From assembly GCF_023913735.1 (NCBI RefSeq), contig NZ_JAMXBH010000025.1:1-64000 (forward strand): 64,000 nt of DNA, written 5' to 3'. This stretch comes from Pseudarthrobacter raffinosi. GTDB taxonomy: Bacteria; Actinomycetota; Actinomycetes; Actinomycetales; Micrococcaceae. The position numbers and the translations under genes were made by a program. Under the pieces are notes generated by a model. The model was given only the letters and a program-made list of their open reading frames with translations, was not told the DNA's origin and did no database searches. Positions 1-9,108 of this stretch are shown here, in pieces (within the stretch, counting starts at the first letter, position 1; every line of letters starts with the position of its first letter).

Positions 1-10
1 TCGAGGGCCA

Positions 11-85
11 GTGGCTCCCAAGCACACCACCACTGGCTCTCTTCCGCACGATCGGTGGCTCTGAAGCGCAAGATTGGGTGGCTCT
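11..85. repeat. Four-fold tggctc repeat, probable end of an IS21-type element
   Basis: The hexamer tggctc starts at 12, 34, 56 and 79, a spacing of 22, 22 and 23 bases; a weaker copy (tgctc) lies near 110. Regularly spaced short repeats of this kind are typical of the multi-copy transposase-binding sites at the ends of IS21-family elements, so the body of the element (istA/istB) would lie left of the window. The repeat is seen directly; the IS21 assignment is inference. Between about 121 and 263 I see no gene. Confidence 0.5.
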
Positions 86-263
86 CAAGGCATCAAATAC
101 TCATCTGGGTGCTCATCACACCCATCTTCCCACCCCCCATCACTCGCGAAATAATCCCACCCGTGTTATCTCACAGCGGGGGCGTAATTAAAAGACTTCA
201 GCGAGCGAAAATCCCCGGAAATTCAATAATTTACCCGCACGACCACCCAGTCATGTCAGGAGC

Positions 264-897
264 CCTGGTCTCTGGGCCGGGACCGGCGGGGAGGGCGCGA
301 AGTTCTGGATGAGCGTGCTCACCGACATCAAGCACCGCGGCGTGAAGGACACCTTCTGCCTGGTCTGCGACGGGCTCAAAGGCCTGCCCGAAGTCGTCAC
401 CAACGTCTGGCCGCTGACAACCGTTCAGACCTGCATTATCCACCTGATCCGGAATACCTTCCGGCTGGCCTCGAAGAAGGACTGGGACGCGCTCAAACGC
501 GACGTGAAGCCCATCTACACCGCCGTGAATGCTGCGGCAGCCAGAGCGGCGTTCGAGGAGCTCACGGAGCGCTGGGGCAAGAAATACGGGGCGATCGTGC
601 GGCTGGGAGAACGCGTGGGAGGAGTTCATCCCGTTCCTGGACTATGACGTGGAAATCCGACGCGTGATCTGCTCGACCAACGCGATCGAATCCCTCAACG
701 CCAGGTACCGGCGCGCCGTCAAGGCCCGGGGTCATTTCCCCACCGAGCAGGCTGCGCTAAAGTGCCTTTATCTGGTCACCCGAGCCCTCGATCCGATGGG
801 TGCCGGCAAGACCCGATGGGCCGTGCGTTGGAAGCCCGCTTTGAACGCCTTCGCCATCACTTTCAGCGACCGATTCCCGGCAGCTGAAAGCTACTAA
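264..897 (+). pseudogene. IS256-family transposase fragment, 5' truncated and frameshifted
   Basis: Reading from 264 gives a transposase segment beginning GLWAGTGGEGAKFWMSV and continuing through the CDGLKG motif, which carries the second catalytic Asp of the DDE triad. Near 607-610 the frame is lost: the expected RLWENAWEEF is restored only by shifting frame, consistent with loss of two bases. The second part runs to the stop at 895-897 and contains STNAIESLN, where the catalytic Glu sits. The N-terminal third, including the first Asp, is absent. Truncation plus frameshift make it a clear pseudogene. It abuts the polysaccharide locus and probably marks an old rearrangement. Confidence 0.88.
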
Positions 898-936
898 ATG
901 AAAACGCCGGATACACCGTCAATGAGATAGTCCCGG
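264..936 (+). mobile_element. Truncated IS256-family insertion sequence remnant
   Basis: The stretch holds the C-terminal two thirds of an IS256 (Mutator-type) transposase followed by about 40 bases ending agatagtccc at 927-936, which resembles the outer end of such elements. No left end or N-terminal transposase part is present, so the copy cannot be autonomous. The right boundary is an estimate. From 937 to 1056 I recognise nothing further. Confidence 0.6.
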
Positions 937-1056
937 GCCTGGCGGGCCCTGAAGAGTGCATTATGAGCGGTGAAGTCCGCGGAGAAGTGGTTAAGTCAGG
1001 TGCTCAACGACCATAAGCCCAAAAATTCAAGAAGGCTGCTTAGTCAGTGTCCGGGT

Positions 1057-2721
1057 TCAATTATTTGGCAGCCCGCTAGGTAATATTGCACTTACTTCCG
1101 AAACGGAGGGCTGCCTATCTGTCTGACGGCCCCTAATGGCGCCTCTTGTGTCCTTCCGGGCACCCTTTGAATTGACCCGTTTGACGAGGCTCTGCCCGGG
1201 GTAGAGATACCGGAAGAGGATCTCCATGCCTGCGGCTGACGCGCCTAGGTACAGCACGGTCAGCAACAACCAGCCGAACGGCGGCTGCCAGTCGGGGGAC
1301 GAGAACAGGGTCTGCCAGTTTGCCAGCTCACTGATTCCTACAACATAGCGCCGAAGGACATACACGAATGCCAGCGTGTGGCATCCACCTACAAGCCAGA
1401 AAATGATCCTCGCTGCTTTGACGGCCATGCCTTTGTTTGCGAAACGCAGCCGCCTTAGCCCAAGCCCGACCGTGATGAACAGGACGACCACCAAGGGGAG
1501 AGTGTATCGGCCCTGCCAGATGAACCCCATGGAGCGCCACAAGACAGTTTGAAGAAGCGCCGGCACAACATACAGCATGGCAAGGGATACCCAGTATCCC
1601 GTCCAGCTCCGCAGGGGCCGGATGCAGAAAGGGGCAACGAGCGCCGCTATCATCAGGGCGCTCCACACGAGCATCACGAGTTCCGGGACGGGCGTATCCA
1701 GCCAGCCCATGACCCCGATGTACTGGGGGAAGAAGTCGAACGTCCGGTCCAACATGATCAAGAATCCCCGGTAGAGCGGGGCATCAGGGTGCGGACTGGC
1801 GATGCCGTCGGGAGCCACGCCCACATTTGCCGGGCCATTGGAGGCGATCCAGGTCCAGAGGAGGCCCAAAAGCGTTCCCGGTACGGTAAGCCCGACGGCA
1901 AAGAGGACACGCTTGTCTGCGAATACCTGGAGGGTGCGACGGAGTTTGAACGAGCAGACTCCAGCCACGAGTGCGCATAGGAGCCACACCAGGGAGATCT
2001 GGCGCGCATTGGCTAAAACCACAGTGGACGCGGCAACTGTCGCCAGAGCTGGAATAACGAGCTTGGTATTCCGCCAGTTGTCCAGCACCACTACAAACCC
2101 GGAGAAAGAAGCCATGGTGGCGGCAATCTCCATTGAATTCGGGTTGATGCCGCCACCAAGGAACAGGACCATGGGCGTCATGGCGAGCGCAGCCAACAGC
2201 ACGGCAAACTGGGGCCGTCGCAGCTCTGTCAGGGCCGTGAATCCCGCAGCAAAGAAAACGGCGCAGAACAGGGCGCTGATCAGCCTCATTGCGTAGATTG
2301 CTGGCGCGCCGGACATAATCAGGGTGGGAAGCCCCACCAGCCAGTAGTACATGGGGTTGTAGGACGCGGCCGAGGTAACGCCGATGTTCGTGTAGGTGTC
2401 GTCTGCGTAGACCAGCGGAGCGCAATCTGCCGCCTGCCCGCGATTGAATTTGTAGCACCCCTGACCGTGGAGGTTGGCGATATAGTCTGGAACCTTGACG
2501 TGGACACCGTGGCCGAAGGAAGTTCCTTCCTCAACCAGAACCTGGCCACGCACAACTGCGGCAGCCTTGATAGTGTGCGCCGGCTCATCAGGGAAGCCCA
2601 TCAGAGGCGTCGCAGCGGACCACAAGCCTAAGAGCACGGCGAACAATCCGGTCAGAACGGCGAACGTCCGCAGTGGTCTTGGAATTGATCGGCCCTTTGT
2701 GGGCCGACTGCTGATGCTCAT
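1057..2721 (-). CDS. DUF2142-type multi-pass membrane protein of the polysaccharide locus
   Basis: A 554-residue protein with many hydrophobic segments. Near residue 43 it has the signature GFPDEPAHTIKAA, typical of DUF2142 membrane proteins, which resemble membrane glycosyltransferases using polyprenyl-linked sugars and often sit in cell-wall or surface-polysaccharide clusters. Its ATG overlaps the stop of the preceding lipoprotein gene (ATGA, 2718-2721), so the two are translationally coupled. The C-terminal tail is polar and probably cytoplasmic. It is the last gene of the minus-strand run and borders the IS remnant, but looks complete. The catalytic role is inferred from family and context. 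Confidence 0.8.
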   Translation of the reverse strand: MSISSRPTKGRSIPRPLRTFAVLTGLFAVLLGLWSAATPLMGFPDEPAHTIKAAAVVRGQVLVEEGTSFGHGVHVKVPDYIANLHGQGCYKFNRGQAADCAPLVYADDTYTNIGVTSAASYNPMYYWLVGLPTLIMSGAPAIYAMRLISALFCAVFFAAGFTALTELRRPQFAVLLAALAMTPMVLFLGGGINPNSMEIAATMASFSGFVVVLDNWRNTKLVIPALATVAASTVVLANARQISLVWLLCALVAGVCSFKLRRTLQVFADKRVLFAVGLTVPGTLLGLLWTWIASNGPANVGVAPDGIASPHPDAPLYRGFLIMLDRTFDFFPQYIGVMGWLDTPVPELVMLVWSALMIAALVAPFCIRPLRSWTGYWVSLAMLYVVPALLQTVLWRSMGFIWQGRYTLPLVVVLFITVGLGLRRLRFANKGMAVKAARIIFWLVGGCHTLAFVYVLRRYVVGISELANWQTLFSSPDWQPPFGWLLLTVLYLGASAAGMEILFRYLYPGQSLVKRVNSKGARKDTRGAIRGRQTDRQPSVSEVSAILPSGLPNN

Positions 2722-3788
2722 CGCGCGTCTCCGATTGTGCGTACGAGCGCCAGGCCCTCGCTGATGGCCTTCTTGCTCGGTGACATAACAAAGGAATAAG
2801 AATTGGCGTCCTTTTGAGCCTTCTCGCCGAGAAGCGCCTCGCCAAAGGACCGGGTGAGGAGGTTGAGGGGTTCCTCGACGTACTGCTGGCAGACATTGAC
2901 GTAGATCACGGTCGCCAATCCATAGCCTGCGCGGTCGTCCAGGGCTTGGACAACAGAGCGCGGCGTCGTCGTTACCTGGCCTGCGGCGACTGCATTCACC
3001 ACAGACGCTGCGTCCATCTTCCGTGCCTGGCCGTCAAACACCAGTTGAGTGGCGACGAAGCGGTTACCGATGATGCCTCCATCAAGTACCGCCAGGCCGC
3101 CGTCAGTGTCGTCCAGCTTGTTTGCGAGGTCTCGTGGCTGCGAACCGGTGAGTCCCTTCACATCCTTTGGCCAGCGGTCCGGCTGGAGAGGATTCCAAGA
3201 CACGCCGGGTGAGTTAGCCAGATAGGTGTTGACAGCGCGAGTTGTTTCCGAGGGGCCCTCTTCGGCCATTACTTTGATCTCGACGTCTGGCAGGGGCTGT
3301 TCAGCGTTCAATGCAGCGATCTTCGGATCGTTCCAGCGTTCTACGTCTCCCCGCAGAATCGCTGCCAGCGTTGGGGCATCCAGCACAAGGTCGTTGATTC
3401 CGTCGACTTTGATGGCGACTCCGACCGGCAGGACACCGGCTGCGATGGAAAGTGCACCCGCCGAGGTGCAAAGTCCGGAAATCGCCGCTTTTTCGGCGTC
3501 GGACACAGAGCTTCCGCTCGCCGTAAAATGGGCCTGGCCATCACTGAAGGCCTTCAATCCAGCGCCGGCACCATCGGGGGAGTAGCTGACAGACGCGCCT
3601 TTGACCTGGCTGCTCCACGAGACACTCCAGGCGCTGACGGCACCTTGCGCAGATTGGCCACCGATGCCGGTGAGGGCGCCTTGAACCATGCCTTCAGGAG
3701 AATGCGAGCACGCTGACAGGGAGAGCATCCCTGTCAAGGTGGCCGCAACGCAGAGCCTGACACTTCGCCTAGAAACAGAAATCACCAC
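2718..3788 (-). CDS. PstS-like substrate-binding lipoprotein
   Basis: This 356-residue protein starts with a lipoprotein signal peptide; the lipobox LSAC places the modified cysteine at residue 27. The mature part resembles periplasmic binding proteins of the phosphate (PstS) type, with INDLVLDAPTLAAILRGDV followed by WNDPKIAALN and a phosphate-loop-like GPSETTRAVNTYL. No ABC permease or ATPase lies nearby. Instead the gene is embedded in a glycosyltransferase cluster, 68 bases downstream of one membrane protein and overlapping another. A role in phosphate sensing or glycopolymer assembly is possible but not shown. Family assignment is good; function is open. Confidence 0.75.
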   Translation of the reverse strand: MVISVSRRSVRLCVAATLTGMLSLSACSHSPEGMVQGALTGIGGQSAQGAVSAWSVSWSSQVKGASVSYSPDGAGAGLKAFSDGQAHFTASGSSVSDAEKAAISGLCTSAGALSIAAGVLPVGVAIKVDGINDLVLDAPTLAAILRGDVERWNDPKIAALNAEQPLPDVEIKVMAEEGPSETTRAVNTYLANSPGVSWNPLQPDRWPKDVKGLTGSQPRDLANKLDDTDGGLAVLDGGIIGNRFVATQLVFDGQARKMDAASVVNAVAAGQVTTTPRSVVQALDDRAGYGLATVIYVNVCQQYVEEPLNLLTRSFGEALLGEKAQKDANSYSFVMSPSKKAISEGLALVRTIGDAR

Positions 3789-3856
3789 TCCAGCCTAGTG
3801 GCACAGTGCCGGAACGGCTGACACGTGGCACGCAGCGGTAGCGCGTCCTACTCCAG

Positions 3857-5827
3857 TTATCCGCACGAGGTAATCCGGTAAAGCTTGGCATCGGGTCCTT
3901 CCGAATCCAACAATTCGAAGCCGGCGGCATTGCCAATGTCGGTAACACCGGGGAAATCATTGGATCCCGCCAGATCAAGCATGTAAGCGCTACCGAAGTC
4001 CAAAACGAACTCCACCTTCGTGTGACGGAGGGCATCGCACACTTCAGGATCAGCGGGCTCAAACTTCAGCCGTTCGTCGATGAGCTCACGAATTGGGTCG
4101 ATGCCGGCGAAAAGGTGTGGCGTCAACACTCGACGCCCGGCATAGGCGTAAGCTAGCGAACTCCCGTTCCACGGGTTGTCAGCAATGACGGAGTCAGGCG
4201 GAACGTGATCAGCAACACGCGCGAGCAGAGCGCGCTCGTCCTGGGTCAGCATTTCCGATTGCGCGTCGAACCGATAAACCGTCGAGGCCCCGGAAACATA
4301 GTGCGATGTAGGGCCCACCAAAGTGGCGAGAACCGTCGCCACCAGGACGACTGATGCCGCTGCCACGAATTGACCTCGTCCACGGACGATGGCAAGGCGT
4401 TGTTCAAGTGCGGAAGTGGTCCGGGCCGCCCGGGACCTGCGCCATAGATCCCAAAGGTGAAGCCCGCCCACCACAGCAATTGGGGTGGTGAACAAGGGCA
4501 GCAGGGCCGCCAACCGATAAGTGTCTTGGTACCACGTGCCGACGATGGCGTCCCGAATGAAGCCTGTGGGGGCCGCTGCGGCGACTATGTACAGTGCAGC
4601 AACGGCACCATAGCAAGCGGCAAGCAAAAGATGTTTGCGGTAGCGGACCACAACATATAGGCCGCTGACGGAAAGAACAGACACGACGACGGCGGGAATC
4701 GCCAGCTGCATCGGGCTTACGGTCAGGATTTCCCCTATGGCCGCGCCGGGCTTCACTGTTGGTCCCCAATTGTCGTAGGGTGCCGGCCGAAGTTTCAGCC
4801 AGGAAACGGCTGCCAGGCCGAGCACGAAGACCGTGGTCAGCGCGAACAGGCCCTGCCGGAGGTTCGGCGTCCGCCAAGGGGCCAGGCGCCGTGCCCGTTG
4901 CCACCACAGGAAGAGCAGTACGGGGGTGGAGATGGCAAGAAGGGTATTGATGGAACTCGTGTGGGCAAATGCAAGTCCTCCTATGGCGAGGGCGAGTGAG
5001 GCGGCTCCGGCGCCCCGGCTTCCACTGTGGCTCCGGCCCACACCGCATAGAGCGAACACTGCCGTCATTGCGGCAGGCAACATGCTGACCGCCAACGCGT
5101 AAGGAAACAGAGGGCCCCAGACAATCATCAGGTAGGGGAACGCCACCTGGGCGCTGGCGACGATTGACGCCAGGATTAGTGCTGCCGGGCGCCGGGAAAT
5201 GACAGACGCGACGAGAAACAGGCACGACGCGGGCCAAATGACTGCAGCGGTAACCAGATTCAGGGCATTCTGTGCAGTCGGGATGTCAATGCCTGTTAAC
5301 TGCACAAGAAGGGCTGCGATGGAATGCCAGGCCGCGGGGTATACAGCATCCAGACCAGAAACTCCCTGGAGCGACGCCAGCGTTAACGACGAAGCGTTCC
5401 CGGTATCAAGGATGAAACGGACCGCGTTGAGGTGGAACACGTTGTCGAATACCTGGGCCGGGTTGACCGGGGAACCAACCAACTGCGTGAACCGCCACGT
5501 AACACAGGCCACTGCGATGATCACGGCAAGGTACGGCAGCAACCCCCGCCATGAAACCTTTGCCACCGGCCACTCGACTCCGCGTGTCAGGAGGAGGGCT
5601 AATCCGGCCAGCACTGCGCAAATGGCGAGGTACGGAACGATGTTCCAAGGCACGCCCAGGACGTCCGCAATCGTTCCGGCGAGGCCGGCGGCTGCCGTCG
5701 AGTGCAGCGGCGCCATGCCAATCACAGGACCCAGCCTGAATTTCAGGCACGCGGCTATGGCCGCACCGGGCACATACATCAACAGCACAGCCAGTAGGAC
5801 AACCGGCAGGAAGCCGAGCCACGTCAT
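3857..5827 (-). CDS. Large multi-pass membrane protein, DUF6541-like, putative glycosyltransferase
   Basis: This is a 656-residue protein with about a dozen or more hydrophobic segments in its first 500 residues and a soluble C-terminal part of roughly 150 residues. The arrangement, many transmembrane helices then an extracytoplasmic domain, matches actinobacterial DUF6541 proteins and C-type membrane glycosyltransferases. The tail contains NPWNGSSLAYAYAGRRVLTPH. Its start codon overlaps the stop of the flippase gene (5824-5827). It probably acts outside the membrane, transferring sugars to or polymerising the exported repeat unit; that is inference from topology and neighbours. Confidence 0.72.
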   Translation of the reverse strand: MTWLGFLPVVLLAVLLMYVPGAAIAACLKFRLGPVIGMAPLHSTAAAGLAGTIADVLGVPWNIVPYLAICAVLAGLALLLTRGVEWPVAKVSWRGLLPYLAVIIAVACVTWRFTQLVGSPVNPAQVFDNVFHLNAVRFILDTGNASSLTLASLQGVSGLDAVYPAAWHSIAALLVQLTGIDIPTAQNALNLVTAAVIWPASCLFLVASVISRRPAALILASIVASAQVAFPYLMIVWGPLFPYALAVSMLPAAMTAVFALCGVGRSHSGSRGAGAASLALAIGGLAFAHTSSINTLLAISTPVLLFLWWQRARRLAPWRTPNLRQGLFALTTVFVLGLAAVSWLKLRPAPYDNWGPTVKPGAAIGEILTVSPMQLAIPAVVVSVLSVSGLYVVVRYRKHLLLAACYGAVAALYIVAAAAPTGFIRDAIVGTWYQDTYRLAALLPLFTTPIAVVGGLHLWDLWRRSRAARTTSALEQRLAIVRGRGQFVAAASVVLVATVLATLVGPTSHYVSGASTVYRFDAQSEMLTQDERALLARVADHVPPDSVIADNPWNGSSLAYAYAGRRVLTPHLFAGIDPIRELIDERLKFEPADPEVCDALRHTKVEFVLDFGSAYMLDLAGSNDFPGVTDIGNAAGFELLDSEGPDAKLYRITSCG

Positions 5828-7056
5828 GAAGCCGCCTGCTTCGACGCGGTGTTTGTGTCGGGGTCCTTGAGTAGGCGCAGGACGACCAGCATCTGGATAG
5901 CGGTGACAACGATTTCACCAAGGGCGAGTCCGAGGGCGCCGCCTGGGCCGCCCATCAAGTCGGCCAGAACGATCATGGCAGGGACGCCCACGACGGCACC
6001 GGCAATAGTGCTGGTCAGTACCGTCCGCATGCGTTTTGCAGGGACCAGCCAGTGCGCACCAGTCGAACTGGTTACACAGACCAAGAGAAATGACAGCCCG
6101 AACCAGAAGCAGGTCCAGAAATCTGCGACCAGCGCCTCACTGAAAAGCAGCGCCGTTGCCCAAGGACCGGCAAAAGCGAGCAACAGCCAGCCCACCAGTC
6201 CAAGTCCGGACAGGGCAACCAGCGAGTATTTCCGGCGGCGGGCATGGTCGCCTGCAAAGTCACTGACCCAGCCCTGCAGGCTGTTTCCGAGCGCTGCCGT
6301 AGCCAGCAGCCCGATTCGGTATAGCTTTTCTGCCGAGACAAACGCTGCCAACCCGCCGGATGCAGCCATGAACTGGACGATGATGATAGGCGTTGAAGCA
6401 TAGGATCCAGCCGCCAGGGTGATGCCTGCGCCGGCACGAAGAGCCCAAATCTCGCGGATAATCCGGCCGAACGAAAGGTCCTGGAAATCGTCTTTGTGTG
6501 CATGATGCGCATTGAAGAGCAACGTCCCGGCAAGACCCAACACCAACAAAGCCGCTGGGTAGATGATTGTCTGTCCGGTAGTCAAGAGAATTGGGATTAC
6601 ACCCAAAGTTGCGACCATTCGGGGTATGACGTCGTACTTGGCGATCCTGCCGGGGTGGCCGGTCGCGATGCAGTACCAGGCGGGCGTTAAGCCGGAAGCC
6701 GCCTGAGCGCAGGCCATGAGGAAGGCCAGCCAGAAGTTGGCAGGATCCCCGGCGAGGCCCAAGGCAACAAACATGAGGGGGATAGTACCGAGGAACATCA
6801 GTGAACGTGTTGCAAAACTCACGGCGTAATGACGGCGCCGGACAGTCTCATCCGCAGAGGATGCGACGGCTGCTGGCCCGGTGAGGGACCAGCCAAGACC
6901 GACGACGATCGCGGCGATGGCCCCGATGGCCTGGCCGAGTGCAAGTGCAGTCCATACCGGCGCCCCGCCGACCCTTGCAACTATCGGAAGCAGGATGAAG
7001 GATGCCAGCGAAGATAGGAGCGGTAATCCCGCAAACGCGGCAATCCTCTTGATCAT
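5824..7056 (-). CDS. Polysaccharide flippase (Wzx-like, MOP superfamily)
   Basis: A 410-residue, almost entirely hydrophobic protein with about 12 predicted membrane helices, starting MIKRIAAFAGLPLLSSLASF, as in O-antigen and teichoic-acid flippases. Its role would be to move the lipid-linked oligosaccharide assembled by the cytoplasmic glycosyltransferases to the outer face of the membrane. It overlaps the next membrane protein by four bases and lies 33 bases after a glycosyltransferase gene, so it is in the same operon. No separate Wzy polymerase is obvious; one of the two large membrane proteins downstream may serve. The exact subfamily is uncertain. Confidence 0.8.
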   Translation of the reverse strand: MIKRIAAFAGLPLLSSLASFILLPIVARVGGAPVWTALALGQAIGAIAAIVVGLGWSLTGPAAVASSADETVRRRHYAVSFATRSLMFLGTIPLMFVALGLAGDPANFWLAFLMACAQAASGLTPAWYCIATGHPGRIAKYDVIPRMVATLGVIPILLTTGQTIIYPAALLVLGLAGTLLFNAHHAHKDDFQDLSFGRIIREIWALRAGAGITLAAGSYASTPIIIVQFMAASGGLAAFVSAEKLYRIGLLATAALGNSLQGWVSDFAGDHARRRKYSLVALSGLGLVGWLLLAFAGPWATALLFSEALVADFWTCFWFGLSFLLVCVTSSTGAHWLVPAKRMRTVLTSTIAGAVVGVPAMIVLADLMGGPGGALGLALGEIVVTAIQMLVVLRLLKDPDTNTASKQAAS

Positions 7057-7089
7057 GCTGGGAAAACTCCGGGGTGGGCGCGCTGCACA

Positions 7090-8130
7090 CTACATGTAGT
7101 CATATGCGTCCTTGCCGAGTCGGTTATCGATGAAAATGTCGGTCACTTCCTTTCGGAAGCGCTCCCGTTCGGCCTTTATCGCAGAACGGTAGGCATCCTG
7201 CTTGCGGATCTCCTCCGAGAGGTTGTCCATCAGCCGGGGAAGTGCGGCGGCAGTAGCCGACACTTCGTTGTCGTCCGGCATGATTTTGTGCTCCCACGGA
7301 ATCGGGACGTCAGCGAAGTATGCTCCCGAGCCGCGTCGCGCGACAACTGCTAAGGCTCCGGACAGTGCGGCTTCGCGGGGCATTCTGTCTTTCCCGGGGT
7401 GATGCCCGAGATCCAGGTAGACACCGCATGTTTGCAGGGTGCTGACGACTTCTGAGCGCGTCATGCCCTGAATCGGCAACCATTCAATTCCAGGATCGCA
7501 AACCTTCCTGACGGCGTCGATGATGTGGGCACCCTTAGCCGGGTTATAGGTCACCAGCCGCGGGTTGCGTTTTGCTTCATTTGCTGGGCCGAATTCATCC
7601 TGGGGAGTGAAATCAGAAAGCAGTGAAGGGACGGTGTTCAGCCGGCTGGCAATAAATGACCACGCATATGAGGACTGCACTAGATGCACGATGTCCCGCC
7701 GCTGCCGCATTTGAAAGGGGGTGTCCCCGTGCTTCAGCATGCGCAGGAACGGCACCCATGTTTCGCGGATCTTTGTCGGCAGGCCGCCGGTGGTCCGCTG
7801 CCAGAGGCGTTCGCCCATGAAAGTCAGCGCATTGTCTATGCTCAGCCACCAAATCATTTTCTTGGCGTGTTTGTACGCGAACACGTCTTCGATGAACGTC
7901 TCGGGCACCACTACGATGTTGCCCGCCATGTCTTCGATCGTGTCGGCTTCCGGCGCGTCATAGATGGAGTACTGGGCGACGCGGGGTGTAGTTGCGGTGG
8001 TGTAGTGGGGTACGAGATAGGCGTCCTGCCCCAACTCCCGGAGTGTTGACACCAGCTGATGCAGTGCTTCGGGGCCTCCGGTGCGCAAACCGCGGTGGTA
8101 GAGGACAAATATCTTGCGTGCGTTGCTCAC
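7090..8130 (-). CDS. Glycosyltransferase, probably GT4-like
   Basis: A 346-residue soluble protein opening with a Rossmann-like segment (KIFVLYHRGLRTGGPEALHQL) like the GGP-type loop of GT-B glycosyltransferases. The central part has LVTYNPAKGAHIIDAV and the C-terminal half DLGHHPGKDRMPREAALSGALAV, resembling the nucleotide-sugar-binding region. It starts with GTG at 8130 behind a GAGAGA ribosome site. It lies between the rhamnosyltransferase-like gene and the flippase gene. Donor and acceptor cannot be read from sequence. Confidence 0.72.
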   Translation of the reverse strand: MSNARKIFVLYHRGLRTGGPEALHQLVSTLRELGQDAYLVPHYTTATTPRVAQYSIYDAPEADTIEDMAGNIVVVPETFIEDVFAYKHAKKMIWWLSIDNALTFMGERLWQRTTGGLPTKIRETWVPFLRMLKHGDTPFQMRQRRDIVHLVQSSYAWSFIASRLNTVPSLLSDFTPQDEFGPANEAKRNPRLVTYNPAKGAHIIDAVRKVCDPGIEWLPIQGMTRSEVVSTLQTCGVYLDLGHHPGKDRMPREAALSGALAVVARRGSGAYFADVPIPWEHKIMPDDNEVSATAAALPRLMDNLSEEIRKQDAYRSAIKAERERFRKEVTDIFIDNRLGKDAYDYM

Positions 8131-8169
8131 GGTATTCTCTCGATCTTCGATAGCTGATCTGGCGCGGTT

Positions 8170-9108
8170 TTAGCGCAAACGGGCGGCAAGGGCGTCATCG
8201 ATCTTACCCATGCGGCCCGTCCAGGCATCTTTGGCTCCCGCCATGGCCGCGATGAGATGCTTTCGCCTGTTGGGACCGTATACGAAGCGGACGATATGGC
8301 TTTGGACCTCCATGTACAAGCGACGAAGCACCCATGCCGGCTGTTTTCCGGCGAACCTGCGGGCCATGACCAAGGAATTCCGGGTGATGTAGTAAACACG
8401 GAACGGAGGGTGGTAATAAACGTTCAGCTTCTTCTGCCCTACGCGGACCCGCCAGCCAAAGATTTTCATGGGCCTGGCATTACCTAGGCTGTGCTCGAGG
8501 TCGCAGCCGCGGCCGGAGAGCGAACGGAAGCCGTGGTCGCGAAGCCGGGCGTTGAATTCAGTGTCTACGCAATCGATAAAGAAGTCTTCATCGAAGTAGC
8601 CCACGGCATCGAAGACTTCAGAACGGATCACGCTGCCGCTCGTCATGGGGTCGAAGACTTCCGGCTCACGCGTGCCTCCCAGCGTAGGAAGCGGTGCGTG
8701 ATTGTGGGACTCGGCGCAGACCATGCCCAGAGTGTCAGGGTGATCAGAAGCATAGGCGGTCGCCAAGGCGGCGGTGATGTAATCCCCGGAGAATCGGGAA
8801 TCCTGGTCCATCGTGACGATCCACTCGGGATTCCAGCGTTTGCGTGCTTCCTGGATCCCGGTGTTGAGGGCCTTCGCGATACCGGAGTTTGTGTTCAGGC
8901 GGATGACGACTGCCCCCAGTTGCTCGAAAGCGGACATCGTGTCGGTGACGTCACGAGGGGAGCCGTCGTCGACGATGACAACCCTGCTCACAAAGCGGAA
9001 TAGCCACTTGATATTCTCGACGTTTTCCGGACCGGGATTGAACGCGGAGACAACAGCGCAGACCTCCGAGTTTTGCCGGACCTTGTCCGACGATTCGCTG
9101 CCCGTCAT
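8170..9108 (-). CDS. GT2 glycosyltransferase, rhamnosyltransferase-like
   Basis: A 312-residue GT-A enzyme. The N-terminal part has VVIVDDGS and the acceptor-loop TMDQDSRF, typical of the RfbF/rhamnosyltransferase branch of GT2, and the middle has GYFDEDFFIDCVDTEFNARLR. It probably transfers rhamnose from dTDP-L-rhamnose, made by the rml genes of the same locus, to a lipid-linked acceptor at the inner membrane face. Its ATG overlaps the stop of the preceding GT2 gene (9105-9108). Fold and family are secure; the sugar is inferred from subfamily and context. Confidence 0.8.
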   Translation of the reverse strand: MTGSESSDKVRQNSEVCAVVSAFNPGPENVENIKWLFRFVSRVVIVDDGSPRDVTDTMSAFEQLGAVVIRLNTNSGIAKALNTGIQEARKRWNPEWIVTMDQDSRFSGDYITAALATAYASDHPDTLGMVCAESHNHAPLPTLGGTREPEVFDPMTSGSVIRSEVFDAVGYFDEDFFIDCVDTEFNARLRDHGFRSLSGRGCDLEHSLGNARPMKIFGWRVRVGQKKLNVYYHPPFRVYYITRNSLVMARRFAGKQPAWVLRRLYMEVQSHIVRFVYGPNRRKHLIAAMAGAKDAWTGRMGKIDDALAARLR

